51,391 nt of DNA from assembly GCA_001296005.1 (NCBI GenBank), contig LJHR01000020.1:1-51391 (forward strand), given 5' to 3'. Shown one piece after another: positions 17,401 through 25,873 of this stretch. Source of the DNA: an alpha proteobacterium AAP38. Its GTDB lineage: Bacteria; Pseudomonadota; Alphaproteobacteria; Azospirillales; Azospirillaceae. The position numbers and the translations under genes were made by a program. Under the pieces are notes generated by a model. The model saw only the letters and a list, made by a program, of their open reading frames with translations, did not search any database and had not been told where the DNA came from. Each line of letters opens with the position of its first letter. The stretch's first letter is position 1.

Positions 17401-19320
17401 ATGGCGAACGCCGCATTGCGGGCTGATATCAATCCGGCCCCGGCTCTGTCCCCAAAAAAGGCCCCCCTGGCCCCCTATCCAATCGTCATTGTCGGCCATG
17501 TCGATCACGGCAAGTCGACCCTGATTGGTCGCCTGCTGCACGACACGGACAGCCTGCCCGAAGGCCGTCTGGCGGAGCTGAAGAAGGTCTCCGAACAGCG
17601 CGGCCTGCATATGGAATGGTCGTTCCTGCTGGACGCGCTGCAGATCGAGCGGGACCAGGGCATCACGCTGGACACCACGCGCATCTGGTTCAAGACGGCC
17701 AAGCGCCCCTATGTCATCATCGATGCGCCGGGCCACCGTGAATTCCTGCGCAACATGGTCACCGGAGCCGCCGCCGCCGATGCCGCCGTTCTGGTCACCG
17801 ATGCCGAACGCGGCATCTCCGAACAGACGCGCCGCCACGCCTATCTCCTGTCGCTGCTGGGCGTGCGCAAGGTGATCGTGGCCGTCAACAAGATGGATCT
17901 GGTCGATCACGCCGAAGACGCCTGGAAGGGTGTGGCCGGCGATGTCAGCGACTATCTGCAAAAGCTGGGGATCGAGCCGCTTTACGTCATCCCGCTGTCG
18001 GCCCGTCATGGCGACAATATCGCCGCGCGCTCGGACAAGATGGCCTGGTATCGTGGCCCCACCCTGCTGGAAGCGCTCGACCTCCTGACCCCCACCGCCG
18101 CCCGGACCGAGGCGCTGCTGCGCTTCCCCATTCAGGATGTGTACCGCAAGGGCGACACCCGTCTGGCCGTGGGCCGGATCGAGACGGGCCGCCTGAAGGT
18201 CGGCGACAAGGTCGAAATCGCGCCCACCGGACAGCCCGCCACGGTCGCCAGCATTGATGCCGGCAAGGGTCCGGTGTCTGAGGCGCGGGCCGGGCAGTCG
18301 GTCGCCGTCTCCTTCATCGAAGACGCCGCGCTCAACCGCGGGCAGGTCATTGCGCCCGCCGGCCACATGCCGCACATCGCCACCACCATCCGCGTCCGCG
18401 CCTTCTGGCTGGACCCGGAAAGCCTGACGGCGGGCAGCCGCATCACCCTGCGCCTGACCACGTCCGAACACCCGGTGGTGGTGGAGAAGTTCGAGCGTCT
18501 GGTGGATGTCGAACACCTGACCGATGGCGAAGGCTCCGAACTGGGCCAGGGCGGCATCGCGGAGATCGTGCTGCGTTCTTCCGCCCCCATCGCGTTTGAC
18601 CATGCCGCCGACCTGCCCATCACGGGCCGCGCCGGTCTGGCGCGCGGTGGCCGCATTGTCGGTGGCTGCATTCTGCTGGGGGCGGCGACCAACGTCACCG
18701 TCGCCGGCCCCGTCACCGCCGTCAACAGCTCCGTTGACCGTGACGCGTTTGAAGCGCGCAACGGCCATCGCGGCGGTGTCGTTTGGCTGACCGGCCTGTC
18801 GGGTGCGGGCAAGTCCACACTCTCCATGGGCACGCAACGCCGTCTGTTTGATGATGGCTGGCGTGTGACCGTGCTGGATGGCGACAATCTGCGCAAGGGT
18901 CTGAACAAGGACCTGGGCTTCACGCCCGCCGAACGGCTGGAAAATGTCCGCCGCGTGGCAGAGGTGGCAAAGCTGATGGCGGAGACGGGCACCGTGGTGC
19001 TGGTCAGCTTGATCTCCCCCACCACCGAACTGCGCGATCTGGCCCGCTCCATCATCGGTGACGGGTTCCATGAAGTCTGGGTGAAGGCGGACGTCGCCAC
19101 CTGTGCCGCCCGCGACCCCAAGGGTCTCTACGCGGCGGCCCAGGCCGGTAAGATCCAGCAATTCACCGGCGTCTCGGCCCCGTTTGAGACCCCGGTGAAC
19201 CCGGAACTGGTGCTGGACACGTCCGAAATGGACATCACCACCGGCACCGAACTGCTGATCGCCCATATCCGCCGCCACTTGGCGCTGAGCCAGGCCGACG
19301 GTCACGCGGTCGGGATTTGA
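17401..19320 (+). CDS. cysNC: Bifunctional sulfate adenylyltransferase GTPase subunit / APS kinase
   Basis: A 639-residue fusion. The GTPase part has G-H-V-D-H-G-K-S (32-39), D-A-P-G-H (108-112) and N-K-M-D (163-166), followed by EF-Tu-like beta-barrels, and drives the CysD reaction. The C-terminal APS kinase (about 455-630) has the P-loop G-L-S-G-A-G-K-S (465-472), [10 protein letters not shown] and R-D-P-K-G-L-Y. The usual I-S-P-(F/Y)-R segment reads I-S-P-T-T-E-L-R-D, a departure from the families I know. Last gene of the operon, followed by a strong terminator. Confidence 0.95.
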   Translation: MANAALRADINPAPALSPKKAPLAPYPIVIVGHVDHGKSTLIGRLLHDTDSLPEGRLAELKKVSEQRGLHMEWSFLLDALQIERDQGITLDTTRIWFKTAKRPYVIIDAPGHREFLRNMVTGAAAADAAVLVTDAERGISEQTRRHAYLLSLLGVRKVIVAVNKMDLVDHAEDAWKGVAGDVSDYLQKLGIEPLYVIPLSARHGDNIAARSDKMAWYRGPTLLEALDLLTPTAARTEALLRFPIQDVYRKGDTRLAVGRIETGRLKVGDKVEIAPTGQPATVASIDAGKGPVSEARAGQSVAVSFIEDAALNRGQVIAPAGHMPHIATTIRVRAFWLDPESLTAGSRITLRLTTSEHPVVVEKFERLVDVEHLTDGEGSELGQGGIAEIVLRSSAPIAFDHAADLPITGRAGLARGGRIVGGCILLGAATNVTVAGPVTAVNSSVDRDAFEARNGHRGGVVWLTGLSGAGKSTLSMGTQRRLFDDGWRVTVLDGDNLRKGLNKDLGFTPAERLENVRRVAEVAKLMAETGTVVLVSLISPTTELRDLARSIIGDGFHEVWVKADVATCAARDPKGLYAAAQAGKIQQFTGVSAPFETPVNPELVLDTSEMDITTGTELLIAHIRRHLALSQADGHAVGI

Positions 19321-19333
19321 TCTGGCTGTGAAC

Positions 19334-19373
19334 AAAAAAGGCCCGCACCGGGAAACCGGTGCGGGCCTTTTTT
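19334..19373. terminator. Bidirectional rho-independent terminator
   Basis: AAAAAAGGCCCGCACCGG and CCGGTGCGGGCCTTTTTT form a long perfect stem with a short loop. It ends cysNC on the plus strand, and on the minus strand it lies four bases past the stop of the gene at 19377. Confidence 0.95.
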
Positions 19374-19376
19374 GCA

Positions 19377-19832
19377 TTAGTAGCCGACCTTACCCAAATC
19401 CTTCCACGCCACGACCTCATCCACCAGGACAAGGCCGGCAGAGGCGCCGAAATGACCGTATCCCTCAAGGGGCGGGCGGTTCATGCCCTTGGCCTTCCGC
19501 GCGATGATCGTGAATTGATAGGCATGCCCCCGCGCCGGCACAAACCCCGCCGGCTTCACCGTCTGATCATCCATGCTCAGCCAGACACGCGATCTCACCG
19601 TTCGCGCCTTCGCCAGATCATCCACACCTTCGTGAAAGACCGAGCCTTCGAACTGGTTGATCCAGATGCCGTTCAGCGTTTCCGGCTCCCGCAGCTCAAC
19701 GCATTTGCGGTCGCCGATATAGACCAGGACCCGCGTGGTGCCGTGAACCTCCGGCACGAAGCAATTCTCCGGTGCCGCCGATGCCGGCAGGGCAGCCACG
19801 GCCAGCAACAGGCCCGATACCGCAAGCCGCAT
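19377..19832 (-). CDS. Small secreted protein of unknown function
   Basis: A 151-residue protein. Residues 1-21 form a signal peptide ending A-S-A|A, so it is periplasmic. The mature part has two Cys (about positions 25 and 43) that could form a disulfide, and a beta-rich pattern. I do not recognise the family. The frame is open to 19898 but overlaps the upstream gene; the ATG at 19832 follows a G-rich site and starts 11 bases after that gene's stop, so the two are likely co-transcribed. Confidence 0.75.
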   Translation of the reverse strand: MRLAVSGLLLAVAALPASAAPENCFVPEVHGTTRVLVYIGDRKCVELREPETLNGIWINQFEGSVFHEGVDDLAKARTVRSRVWLSMDDQTVKPAGFVPARGHAYQFTIIARKAKGMNRPPLEGYGHFGASAGLVLVDEVVAWKDLGKVGY

Positions 19833-19843
19833 CACATCCCCCC

Positions 19844-20962
19844 TCACCCCACCGGGCGGTCGCGCTGTTCCACCAGCACCAGCCCCATGCCCAGACACGC
19901 CCGCAAGACGCCGGCATCACGCGGATGGATCGCCACGACCCGCCCTACCCCGAAGGTCCGCATCCAGTCGGGCAGCGGCGGCACCGCCCCCTCCCCGCCG
20001 ATGCCCATCAGGTCCAGCTTCAGATAATCCACAGCTTCCAGCGGCAGATATCCCGGCTCCTCATGGCGCAGCGACAGATGGTCGATAGCGATCCGGCAAT
20101 CCCACAGGCGCAGCGTGTCGATGGCCTCATTCAACCCCTCGGCGGTGAGGCCCGCACCGATGGCAGAGATTTCCACGATCAGGTTGCGGCGCTGGTCATA
20201 GGTCAGGTCGCGTACGAAATCCAGGAACAGCGGGTCCAGCACCGAACGCCATTGCAGGTTCATGCTGTGCGGGCTGTAAAGGCGTGACGGCTCATGCTGG
20301 AAATGCCGGATGGTGCGGCGGTCCAGGACGGGTGTGATCTGTTCCAGCAGCCAGGGGTCACGGCGCAGCGGCGTGCCCACGGCACGTTCCAGATGGTCCA
20401 GCGCCACCGTCACCTCGCCGAACTCCAGGTTCCACACGCCTGACGGCGTCCGCCGCCAGACCGGGCTTTCCCGGACCAGCGATGACACATCTGCCCCGGC
20501 CAGCACCTGTTCATAGACGGCGAGCTTCTGCACACCGGCCAGTTGCTGATGCTCAACGGCACTCAGGGCCGGCGCCTCCGCCTCATCCTCTGCGTTTGCG
20601 GCCCCCACCGGCACCAGCCTTTTCAGCAGGGCCGACAGCCGCCCCGCCTCATGCGGCAGATGGTGGATGGAAAAGCGCGGCGCACCCATATGCTGCTCGG
20701 CGAAATCCGCCGCCACGGCCTTCAGCTTGGCGATGAAGGGATGGGCGTTGGTATCGGTGAACAGGAAGACCTGCGCATAGCGCCCGACATCCACAACTTC
20801 CGGCTGGAACTGTGCCGCGAAATTATCCAGCAGATGCACGATGGAATGCCGGAACAGCGGGTTCTCGGCATAGGGGACATCGCGCAGATCGACCAGCACA
20901 GCCGTCCCCCGACTGTCCCCCTCGGCCAGCAACCGCAGCAATCCGGCCGTACCCGTCAGCAT
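19844..20962 (-). CDS. Degenerate EAL-domain-like protein
   Basis: A 372-residue cytoplasmic protein. The C-terminal part (about 200-365) follows the EAL phosphodiesterase pattern: M-N-L-Q-W-R-S-V-L-D for the conserved Asn strand, L-I-V-E-I-S for the metal Glu, I-A-I-D-H where active enzymes have D-D, and Y-L-K-L-D with the conserved Lys. The E-A-L (or E-V-L) signature strand is missing and the second Asp is His, so c-di-GMP hydrolysis is unlikely; it may bind a nucleotide or a protein. The first 130 residues are unassigned. It is followed by a secreted protein gene. Confidence 0.65.
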   Translation of the reverse strand: MLTGTAGLLRLLAEGDSRGTAVLVDLRDVPYAENPLFRHSIVHLLDNFAAQFQPEVVDVGRYAQVFLFTDTNAHPFIAKLKAVAADFAEQHMGAPRFSIHHLPHEAGRLSALLKRLVPVGAANAEDEAEAPALSAVEHQQLAGVQKLAVYEQVLAGADVSSLVRESPVWRRTPSGVWNLEFGEVTVALDHLERAVGTPLRRDPWLLEQITPVLDRRTIRHFQHEPSRLYSPHSMNLQWRSVLDPLFLDFVRDLTYDQRRNLIVEISAIGAGLTAEGLNEAIDTLRLWDCRIAIDHLSLRHEEPGYLPLEAVDYLKLDLMGIGGEGAVPPLPDWMRTFGVGRVVAIHPRDAGVLRACLGMGLVLVEQRDRPVG

Positions 20963-21045
20963 TCATCCGCTCCCGATCTTGAAACCATGGTCAGAGTAGC
21001 AGATCAGATATCAGCGCGTGTATATGCCGAAGGTGGCGTTGCCTT

Positions 21046-21825
21046 TTACGACCCAACAGCAAAGGTCAGGGTGGCGCTGTGGCTCTTCACTGCCACCGGC
21101 CCGTCCGCCGCCTCCACCCGGTGCCGGGCCAGCAGCAGGAAGGTGCCGTCGTGCGGCAGGGCGATGCTGGCCTTGCCATCCTTGTCGGTCGTCACCGTCA
21201 CGGCCTTGGCATCCTCCTCGTCGGGCAGCTTGGGGCCTTGCAGGCTGATCGTCACGCCGGCCACCGGCTTGCCATCCAGCAGCAACCGCACCGGCAGCGC
21301 CCCGCCGGCATCCAGCCGGTTGGGATGGGCCATCGGCACAATCTCTAACCCCACCCCGGCGGGCACCAGGGCCTTTTCACTGGCGGGACCCTTGCTGACA
21401 TAGACATCCGACCGCGTGATGCTCTGCGCCTCGGCCACCCGCACCCCCGCCGGCACCCCCTCCTTCTCGCGCACCGGCTCCCACTTGCCGGCCACCAGCG
21501 CCATCTTGCGCGTGGCCCCCGCGCGCAGACCCGTGGAGATGCGATAGGTACCGGCCTCCGGCAACTCCACCTCAAACACCGCCAGATCGCGCAGATAGGT
21601 GACGGTGGGCTTCACCTTCGCCCCCGCCGGCGTGACGACATGATATTCATCCGCCTTCATTACGATGTCGGGCGTGAACATCTCTTCGGTGAACGACGCC
21701 TCCACCGTCACATGATCGCGCTGCGGCGTGTTGAACAGATTGGGCAGCAGATAGCCGGTATGGGCGGCAGCGGGGCCGGTGAGGGCTAGCAGGGCAGCAA
21801 GATATCCGGCGGAAAGGATGCGCAT
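21046..21825 (-). CDS. DUF4198-family periplasmic protein (second copy)
   Basis: A 259-residue protein. The signal peptide ends G-P-A-A-A|H, leaving His as the predicted first mature residue, as in its paralogue at 24487-25302. Two beta-sandwich-like parts follow; the C-terminal one has R-L-L-L-D-G-K-P-V and T-T-D-K-D-G-K-A matching the paralogue. DUF4198 proteins are periplasmic and often lie beside metal-uptake genes. It starts at the ATG at 21825 after GGAGAG; a GTG lies directly before. The 85-base gap to the flavodoxin-reductase stop holds a Fur-like A/T-rich site, so it may have its own promoter. Confidence 0.82.
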   Translation of the reverse strand: MRILSAGYLAALLALTGPAAAHTGYLLPNLFNTPQRDHVTVEASFTEEMFTPDIVMKADEYHVVTPAGAKVKPTVTYLRDLAVFEVELPEAGTYRISTGLRAGATRKMALVAGKWEPVREKEGVPAGVRVAEAQSITRSDVYVSKGPASEKALVPAGVGLEIVPMAHPNRLDAGGALPVRLLLDGKPVAGVTISLQGPKLPDEEDAKAVTVTTDKDGKASIALPHDGTFLLLARHRVEAADGPVAVKSHSATLTFAVGS

Positions 21826-21868
21826 CACGCTCTCCGGGCAATAGGGTTAAACTGGAAAACAGAATATG

Positions 21869-21889
21869 ATATTAAGAATGATTTGCAAG
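21869..21889 (-). promoter_or_regulatory. Weak Fur-box-like sequence before the second DUF4198 gene
   Basis: On the minus strand this A/T-rich stretch reads TTGCAAATCATTCTTAATAT, close to the TGCAAAT-NN-ATT pattern of Fur sites. It is the only candidate operator in the 85-base gap. Low confidence because it is imperfect. Confidence 0.35.
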
Positions 21890-21910
21890 TAAGATACAGT
21901 GATATTCCCC

Positions 21911-23353
21911 TCAATAAACATCCCGGCAGTACCGCCGCGTCGCCGCCAGTTCCTCCAGCGTCTCGGCCCCCAGCAACTCGGTCAGAACGGCATGCACCCC
22001 GCCCGCCATGCCCTCCAGGCTGCCGCAGACATAGATCGCCGCTCCCTCCGCGACCCACGCCGCCACCTGATCCCCCGCTGCGGCCAGCAGATGCTGGACA
22101 TAGAGCGGCTGTTCCCCATCGCGGGAAAATGCCAGATCCAGCCGGTCCAGAACCCCCGCCGCCCGCCATGCCGACAATTCGTCCGCAAACAGACTGTCAT
22201 GCGCCGCCTTGCGTTCCCCGAACAACAGCCAGTTGCGCCCCCGCCCAGCCGCCGCCCGCGCCTTCAGATGCGCGCGCAGCCCCGCGATGCCGGTGCCATT
22301 GCCGATCAGGATCAAGGGTCGGTCATCGGGCGGCGGGTGGAACCCGGCATTGCGGCGCAGGCGTAGGCGCACCGTGCCGCCCGGCGCCGCATGCCGCGTC
22401 AGCCACCCCGACCCCAGGCCCAGCCGCCCATCCGGCCCCGTCACGCGCCGCACCACAAGGTCCAGCGTGCCATCGGTGGGCAGGCTGGCGATGGAATATT
22501 CGCGGTGAGGCAGCGGGTCATGGCCCCCCGGTAGGATGGTTTCCGACAGCCAGCGCGACAAAGGCCGCGTCACGCCGTCCCGCGTCTCCGCCCGCTCCCC
22601 ACCCGCTGCGATCAGGGCGGCGGCCACGGCGTCGGGCGGGTTGCAGGGGCCGATCTCGGCAATGTCCCCCGCCTGCCAGTCCACCTGCCCCCCCGCCGGC
22701 GGCGTCAGGCGCAGATGGAAAACCGGCCCGCCCGGACTGCCTTGGTTCAGGTGCCGGCGCTCGCTCAACACCCACTCCTGATAATGCGGCGGGGTCCAGT
22801 CGGCCAGGTGCACATGGCCGGCCATCTGGCCCAGATGATGCTGCCAATGGCGCAGCGCGCCGGCATCGCCATCATCCACCTCCACCAGATCGAACAAGGG
22901 CTGTGCCCCCTGCCGCCGCAGCCAGCCGTCAAGCGCATGCCCAAAGGCGCAGAAACCCGCATAATCCCGGTCGCCCAGCGCCAGCACACCATAGCGCAGG
23001 CCCGACAAAGCCGCCCCTGCTCCCATCACCTTGCGCACGAAGCCCGCCGCATGGTCGGGCGCATCGCCTTCGCCGGTGGTGGAGACGATGAACAAGGCGC
23101 GGTCCAGGCCCGACAACCGGGCGGCATCCACGCGGTCGATGGCCTCCACCCAGGCCTTCTGCCCGGCATCCAACAGCCCCGCCACCGTGCGCCGCGCCAG
23201 TTCCTCGGCAAAGCCCGTCTGCGTGGCATAGGCAACCAGGATGCCGTCGCCCGCCCCAACGGGCCGGTTTCGGGCCGCATGCCGGCGGAAAATGACGGCG
23301 CAGAACAGGGCATAGGTCAGCACGACCAGCCCCGCCAGCAGAGTGCGCTCCAT
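21911..23353 (-). CDS. Membrane-anchored flavodoxin/NADPH reductase (CysJ-like)
   Basis: A 480-residue diflavin reductase. One N-terminal membrane segment (about 4-22) is followed by a flavodoxin domain (Y-A-T-Q-T-G-F-A-E near 41-49 and S-T-T-G-E-G-D for FMN), then an FAD domain (R-E-Y-S-I-A-S) and an NADPH domain (G-N-G-T-G-I-A-G-L, then V-C-G-S-L), ending R-Y-C-R-D-V-Y as in the sulfite-reductase alpha-subunit family. It should pass electrons from cytoplasmic NADPH into the membrane, most simply to the PepSY membrane protein of the same cluster. Its ATG overlaps the apbE stop by one base (TGATG). It is not the CysJ of the cys operon by context. Confidence 0.9.
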   Translation of the reverse strand: MERTLLAGLVVLTYALFCAVIFRRHAARNRPVGAGDGILVAYATQTGFAEELARRTVAGLLDAGQKAWVEAIDRVDAARLSGLDRALFIVSTTGEGDAPDHAAGFVRKVMGAGAALSGLRYGVLALGDRDYAGFCAFGHALDGWLRRQGAQPLFDLVEVDDGDAGALRHWQHHLGQMAGHVHLADWTPPHYQEWVLSERRHLNQGSPGGPVFHLRLTPPAGGQVDWQAGDIAEIGPCNPPDAVAAALIAAGGERAETRDGVTRPLSRWLSETILPGGHDPLPHREYSIASLPTDGTLDLVVRRVTGPDGRLGLGSGWLTRHAAPGGTVRLRLRRNAGFHPPPDDRPLILIGNGTGIAGLRAHLKARAAAGRGRNWLLFGERKAAHDSLFADELSAWRAAGVLDRLDLAFSRDGEQPLYVQHLLAAAGDQVAAWVAEGAAIYVCGSLEGMAGGVHAVLTELLGAETLEELAATRRYCRDVY

Positions 23354-24372
23354 CACCCTTCCTCCGCCAACGCGGCCAGCGCCGGGGTCATGATCTCCAC
23401 CACGCCCGCCCCCACCCGCCGCACGAACAGGGCCATGATCCCCCGCGCCGCCGCCCATTTGGGGCCTTCCTCCGGCCCCAGCACGGTCAGGGCAGTGGCC
23501 AGCGCGTCGGCCATCATACAGTCGGCATGCAGCACCGTAACGGCGGCCAGATCATCGGGCACCGGCCACCCCGTACGTGGGTCCAGCGAATGCGACAGGC
23601 GCCTTCCGTCGGGACCCGTCATGAACCGGTTGCTGTCCCCGCTGGTCGCGACAGACAGTCCATGCAGGGCGATACGCGTCAACCTGCCGCCCGGCCTTCC
23701 GTCGCGGCCTGTGGCCCGGTCCACATCCACCCACCAGGGGGCCGCATCATGCCGGATGCCCCAGCCCCGCAACTCCCCGCCAATGTCGACCAGATAACTG
23801 ACCACGCCCTGTTCCATCAGATATCGCGCCACGCAATCCACGGCATGGCCCTTGGCGATGGAGGAAAGGTCCAGGCGCAGGCCCCCCGGCTGCCACAGCC
23901 TTCCCGCATCGATACGGATATCGGCCCAGCACGGCCCCGACAGCAGGGCCGATATCCGTTCGTCGGGCGGCGGGCACGCCACCGGCCCCGGCGGACCAAA
24001 GCCCCAGGCATCGACCAACCCACCGATGGCCGGATCATAGGCACCCCCGCTATCCGCCGACAGCTGCCGCGCCGCCGACAGCACCGCGCACAGCGACGGA
24101 TCAACCGGCACCCAGCCGCGCGGGCTGTCATTATACCGGCACAAGTCGCTGGCCCGGTCCCAATGGCTCATCACCGCCACCACCCGATCCAGGATGCCAA
24201 CGATCCCTCGCCGCAGGACCAACGCCTCCGGCCCCGTCGGCGCGATCAGGGCGACCGACCAATAGGTGCCCATGGCCGTCCCCGACAGGCGCACCACAGG
24301 CGCATCCGCCGGCGGCAGCATGGCCTCTGGCGCGTCAAGGGGCAGGATCAGGCGCAGGGTGTTGGGTTTCAT
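23353..24372 (-). CDS. apbE: FAD:protein FMN transferase
   Basis: A 339-residue ApbE-family enzyme that moves FMN from FAD onto a Thr or Ser of an extracytosolic protein. Family marks are the early G-T-A-M-G-T-Y-W, M-S-H-W-D-R-A-S-D-L, the Y-D-P-A-I-G-G-L-V-D-A-W-G-F-G segment, L-D-L-S-S-I-A-K-G-H-A-V-D, L-V-D-I-G-G-E-L and the metal-site region H-S-L-D-P-R-T-G-W-P. No clear signal peptide is visible, which is odd for ApbE; export could use another route or the start could differ. I use the ATG at 24372; the open frame further upstream runs into repeat B. Confidence 0.92.
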   Translation of the reverse strand: MKPNTLRLILPLDAPEAMLPPADAPVVRLSGTAMGTYWSVALIAPTGPEALVLRRGIVGILDRVVAVMSHWDRASDLCRYNDSPRGWVPVDPSLCAVLSAARQLSADSGGAYDPAIGGLVDAWGFGPPGPVACPPPDERISALLSGPCWADIRIDAGRLWQPGGLRLDLSSIAKGHAVDCVARYLMEQGVVSYLVDIGGELRGWGIRHDAAPWWVDVDRATGRDGRPGGRLTRIALHGLSVATSGDSNRFMTGPDGRRLSHSLDPRTGWPVPDDLAAVTVLHADCMMADALATALTVLGPEEGPKWAAARGIMALFVRRVGAGVVEIMTPALAALAEEG

Positions 24373-24400
24373 CGTGGATCGGCCAACTGGCACCGTCGCT

Positions 24401-24466
24401 CCCTCACCCTCCCACCCGCTGACGCGGGCGAGCCCCAAGCCGGAAGGCTTGGGAGGGTGAGGGCAA
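24401..24466. repeat. Family 1 palindromic repeat, copy B
   Basis: Terminal inverted repeats CCCTCACCCTCCC and GGGAGGGTGAGGG (13 of 13) enclose two inner hairpins, CCCGC/GCGGG and CCCAAGCC/GGCTTGGG-like. It lies between the DUF4198 stop and the apbE start, inside the operon, where it may affect expression of apbE and the reductase. Confidence 0.8.
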
Positions 24467-24486
24467 CAAGCGCCGTTCAAAGCCCC

Positions 24487-25302
24487 TTACTGCGCCAGCA
24501 CCTCGAACGTCGCGGTATAGCTGGCCGAACGCTTGTTCGCCTGCGGCACGGTCGTCTTCTTGTCCTCGGTCTGGGCGGTCATCCAATACATGCCCGGCGT
24601 CGGCCAAGTGATGGTGAAGGCGCCGTCCTTGTCGGTCTTCACCTTCATCTCGCCCAGATCGTTGCGATAGCGGATGCCGCCGGGAATGACCGTGACCTCC
24701 ACCTCCGGGGCGGGCTTGCCATCCAGCAGCAGCTTGAAGCTGGCCTTCTCACCCGCGAACAGGTCGTTCGGATGGGTGACGGGCGACAGTTCCAGACCCT
24801 TGCCCGTGGGCTTCAGTACGGTGTCCGTGGGCTTGCCTGACGTGGCGAAAAATTCCAGGCGCCGCGCCCCTTCCGTCACCTGCAATTTCTCGGCATTGGC
24901 CGGCACCTCCTTGGCAAAGGTCTCGGCAGTGCCGCGCCAGCGCTTGCGCTGCCCGTTCTCTTCCCAACTGGCCATGATGCCGCCGCTGGCCATCGCCACC
25001 TTATAGGTGCCGGGCTGCGTCAGATGGACATCGAAAGTGCTGCGATACTTACCCGTCGCCTGGTTCTCCGCGGTACCGACCGACCCATCCGGGTTGGTGA
25101 CGGTCAGGCCATCCAGGCGCAGCGGCACATGTTCAAAATAGAACAGGTCGTTGGACACGGCGGCATCCACGGTGATCCACGGGTCCTGGCCCGACAGGAC
25201 CGTGGCCGAGGGCAGCATCCATTGCCGATGCGCCGCCGCCGGACCGGCGATGGAGATGGCAAGCGTCAGCGCCAGCGTGGCGCGGGTCAGCAGCGACTTC
25301 AT
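24487..25302 (-). CDS. DUF4198-family periplasmic protein (first copy)
   Basis: A 271-residue protein with a signal peptide ending G-P-A-A-A|H at residue 24, leaving an N-terminal His as in its paralogue at 21046. The mature part begins H-R-Q-W-M-L-P, then a beta-rich domain (P-G-T-Y-K-V-A-M), and a C-terminal repeat domain with K-L-L-L-D-G-K-P and K-T-D-K-D-G-A-F. I place the start at 25302, eight bases after AAGGAG. Its location between DUF2271 and apbE ties it to the same extracytosolic redox or metal system. Function not established. Confidence 0.85.
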   Translation of the reverse strand: MKSLLTRATLALTLAISIAGPAAAHRQWMLPSATVLSGQDPWITVDAAVSNDLFYFEHVPLRLDGLTVTNPDGSVGTAENQATGKYRSTFDVHLTQPGTYKVAMASGGIMASWEENGQRKRWRGTAETFAKEVPANAEKLQVTEGARRLEFFATSGKPTDTVLKPTGKGLELSPVTHPNDLFAGEKASFKLLLDGKPAPEVEVTVIPGGIRYRNDLGEMKVKTDKDGAFTITWPTPGMYWMTAQTEDKKTTVPQANKRSASYTATFEVLAQ

Positions 25303-25345
25303 GGGGAAAACTCCTTGATCCATCGATTAACAAAATTGGGGGCTT

Positions 25346-25855
25346 TTAACCCTTAACCTCGACCGCAACACGGCCCAGCTCCGTCTCGCCCTTGGCCTCT
25401 GCCTTCACAGGCTTGCCGTTCCAATCAAACGGCACGCGGATCAGCTCGCGCCCGCCCACCTCGCGCGCGGCCTCAACCACCAGCGCATAGGAACCGGGCT
25501 TCAACCCGTTCAAGGGCGCCTTGGCACCGTCCCAGGTCAGGCGGTTTTCGCCCACGGGCAGGGTTGGGGCCGACACGCCATCGACCGGCATGGTCAGGTC
25601 GCGGCCCGACCGGCGCCACCATTGGCGCATATCCTTCAGCCACTTGGTCCCCTCATTGTCGCGCATCTTCACGTCATAGCGGACGGTCAGGTTGGCGACG
25701 AATTGCTGGTCGGGCGTTTCGATCCAGGCCGCGACATAGGGGCGGTGATATTCCGCCACCTCCAGCTTGGGGATCTCCACCGTCACGGCCAATTCGCCCG
25801 CCATGGCGGGGGTGACGGCCAGACCGGTCATTGAGAGCGACAGAAGCGTGCGCAT
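25346..25855 (-). CDS. DUF2271-family periplasmic protein with altered flavinylation motif
   Basis: A 169-residue protein recognised as DUF2271: signal peptide to about residue 19, then E-Y-H-R-P-Y-V-A-A-W-I-E, the W-L-K-D-M-R-Q-W-W-R-R-S-G-R run and G-G-R-E-L-I-R-V-P-F. Many relatives, as I remember them, carry D-G-V-S-G-A-T, the kind of site ApbE flavinylates. Here the equivalent reads D-G-V-S-A-P-T, keeping the Ser and Thr but changing the middle. Whether FMN is still attached is open. Second gene of the cluster, 18 bases after the PepSY gene. Confidence 0.88.
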   Translation of the reverse strand: MRTLLSLSMTGLAVTPAMAGELAVTVEIPKLEVAEYHRPYVAAWIETPDQQFVANLTVRYDVKMRDNEGTKWLKDMRQWWRRSGRDLTMPVDGVSAPTLPVGENRLTWDGAKAPLNGLKPGSYALVVEAAREVGGRELIRVPFDWNGKPVKAEAKGETELGRVAVEVKG

Positions 25856-25873
25856 CGGTTCATTCCTGAAAGA

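Noticed and set aside
17377-19377. A 666-codon minus-strand frame opposite cysNC
   Set aside because: Shadow of a well-supported fusion gene; it also runs through the terminator.
21883-23091. A plus-strand frame of about 400 codons opposite the diflavin reductase
   Set aside because: Pro/Ala/Arg-rich low-complexity translation, no domain, and the minus strand encodes a clear reductase.
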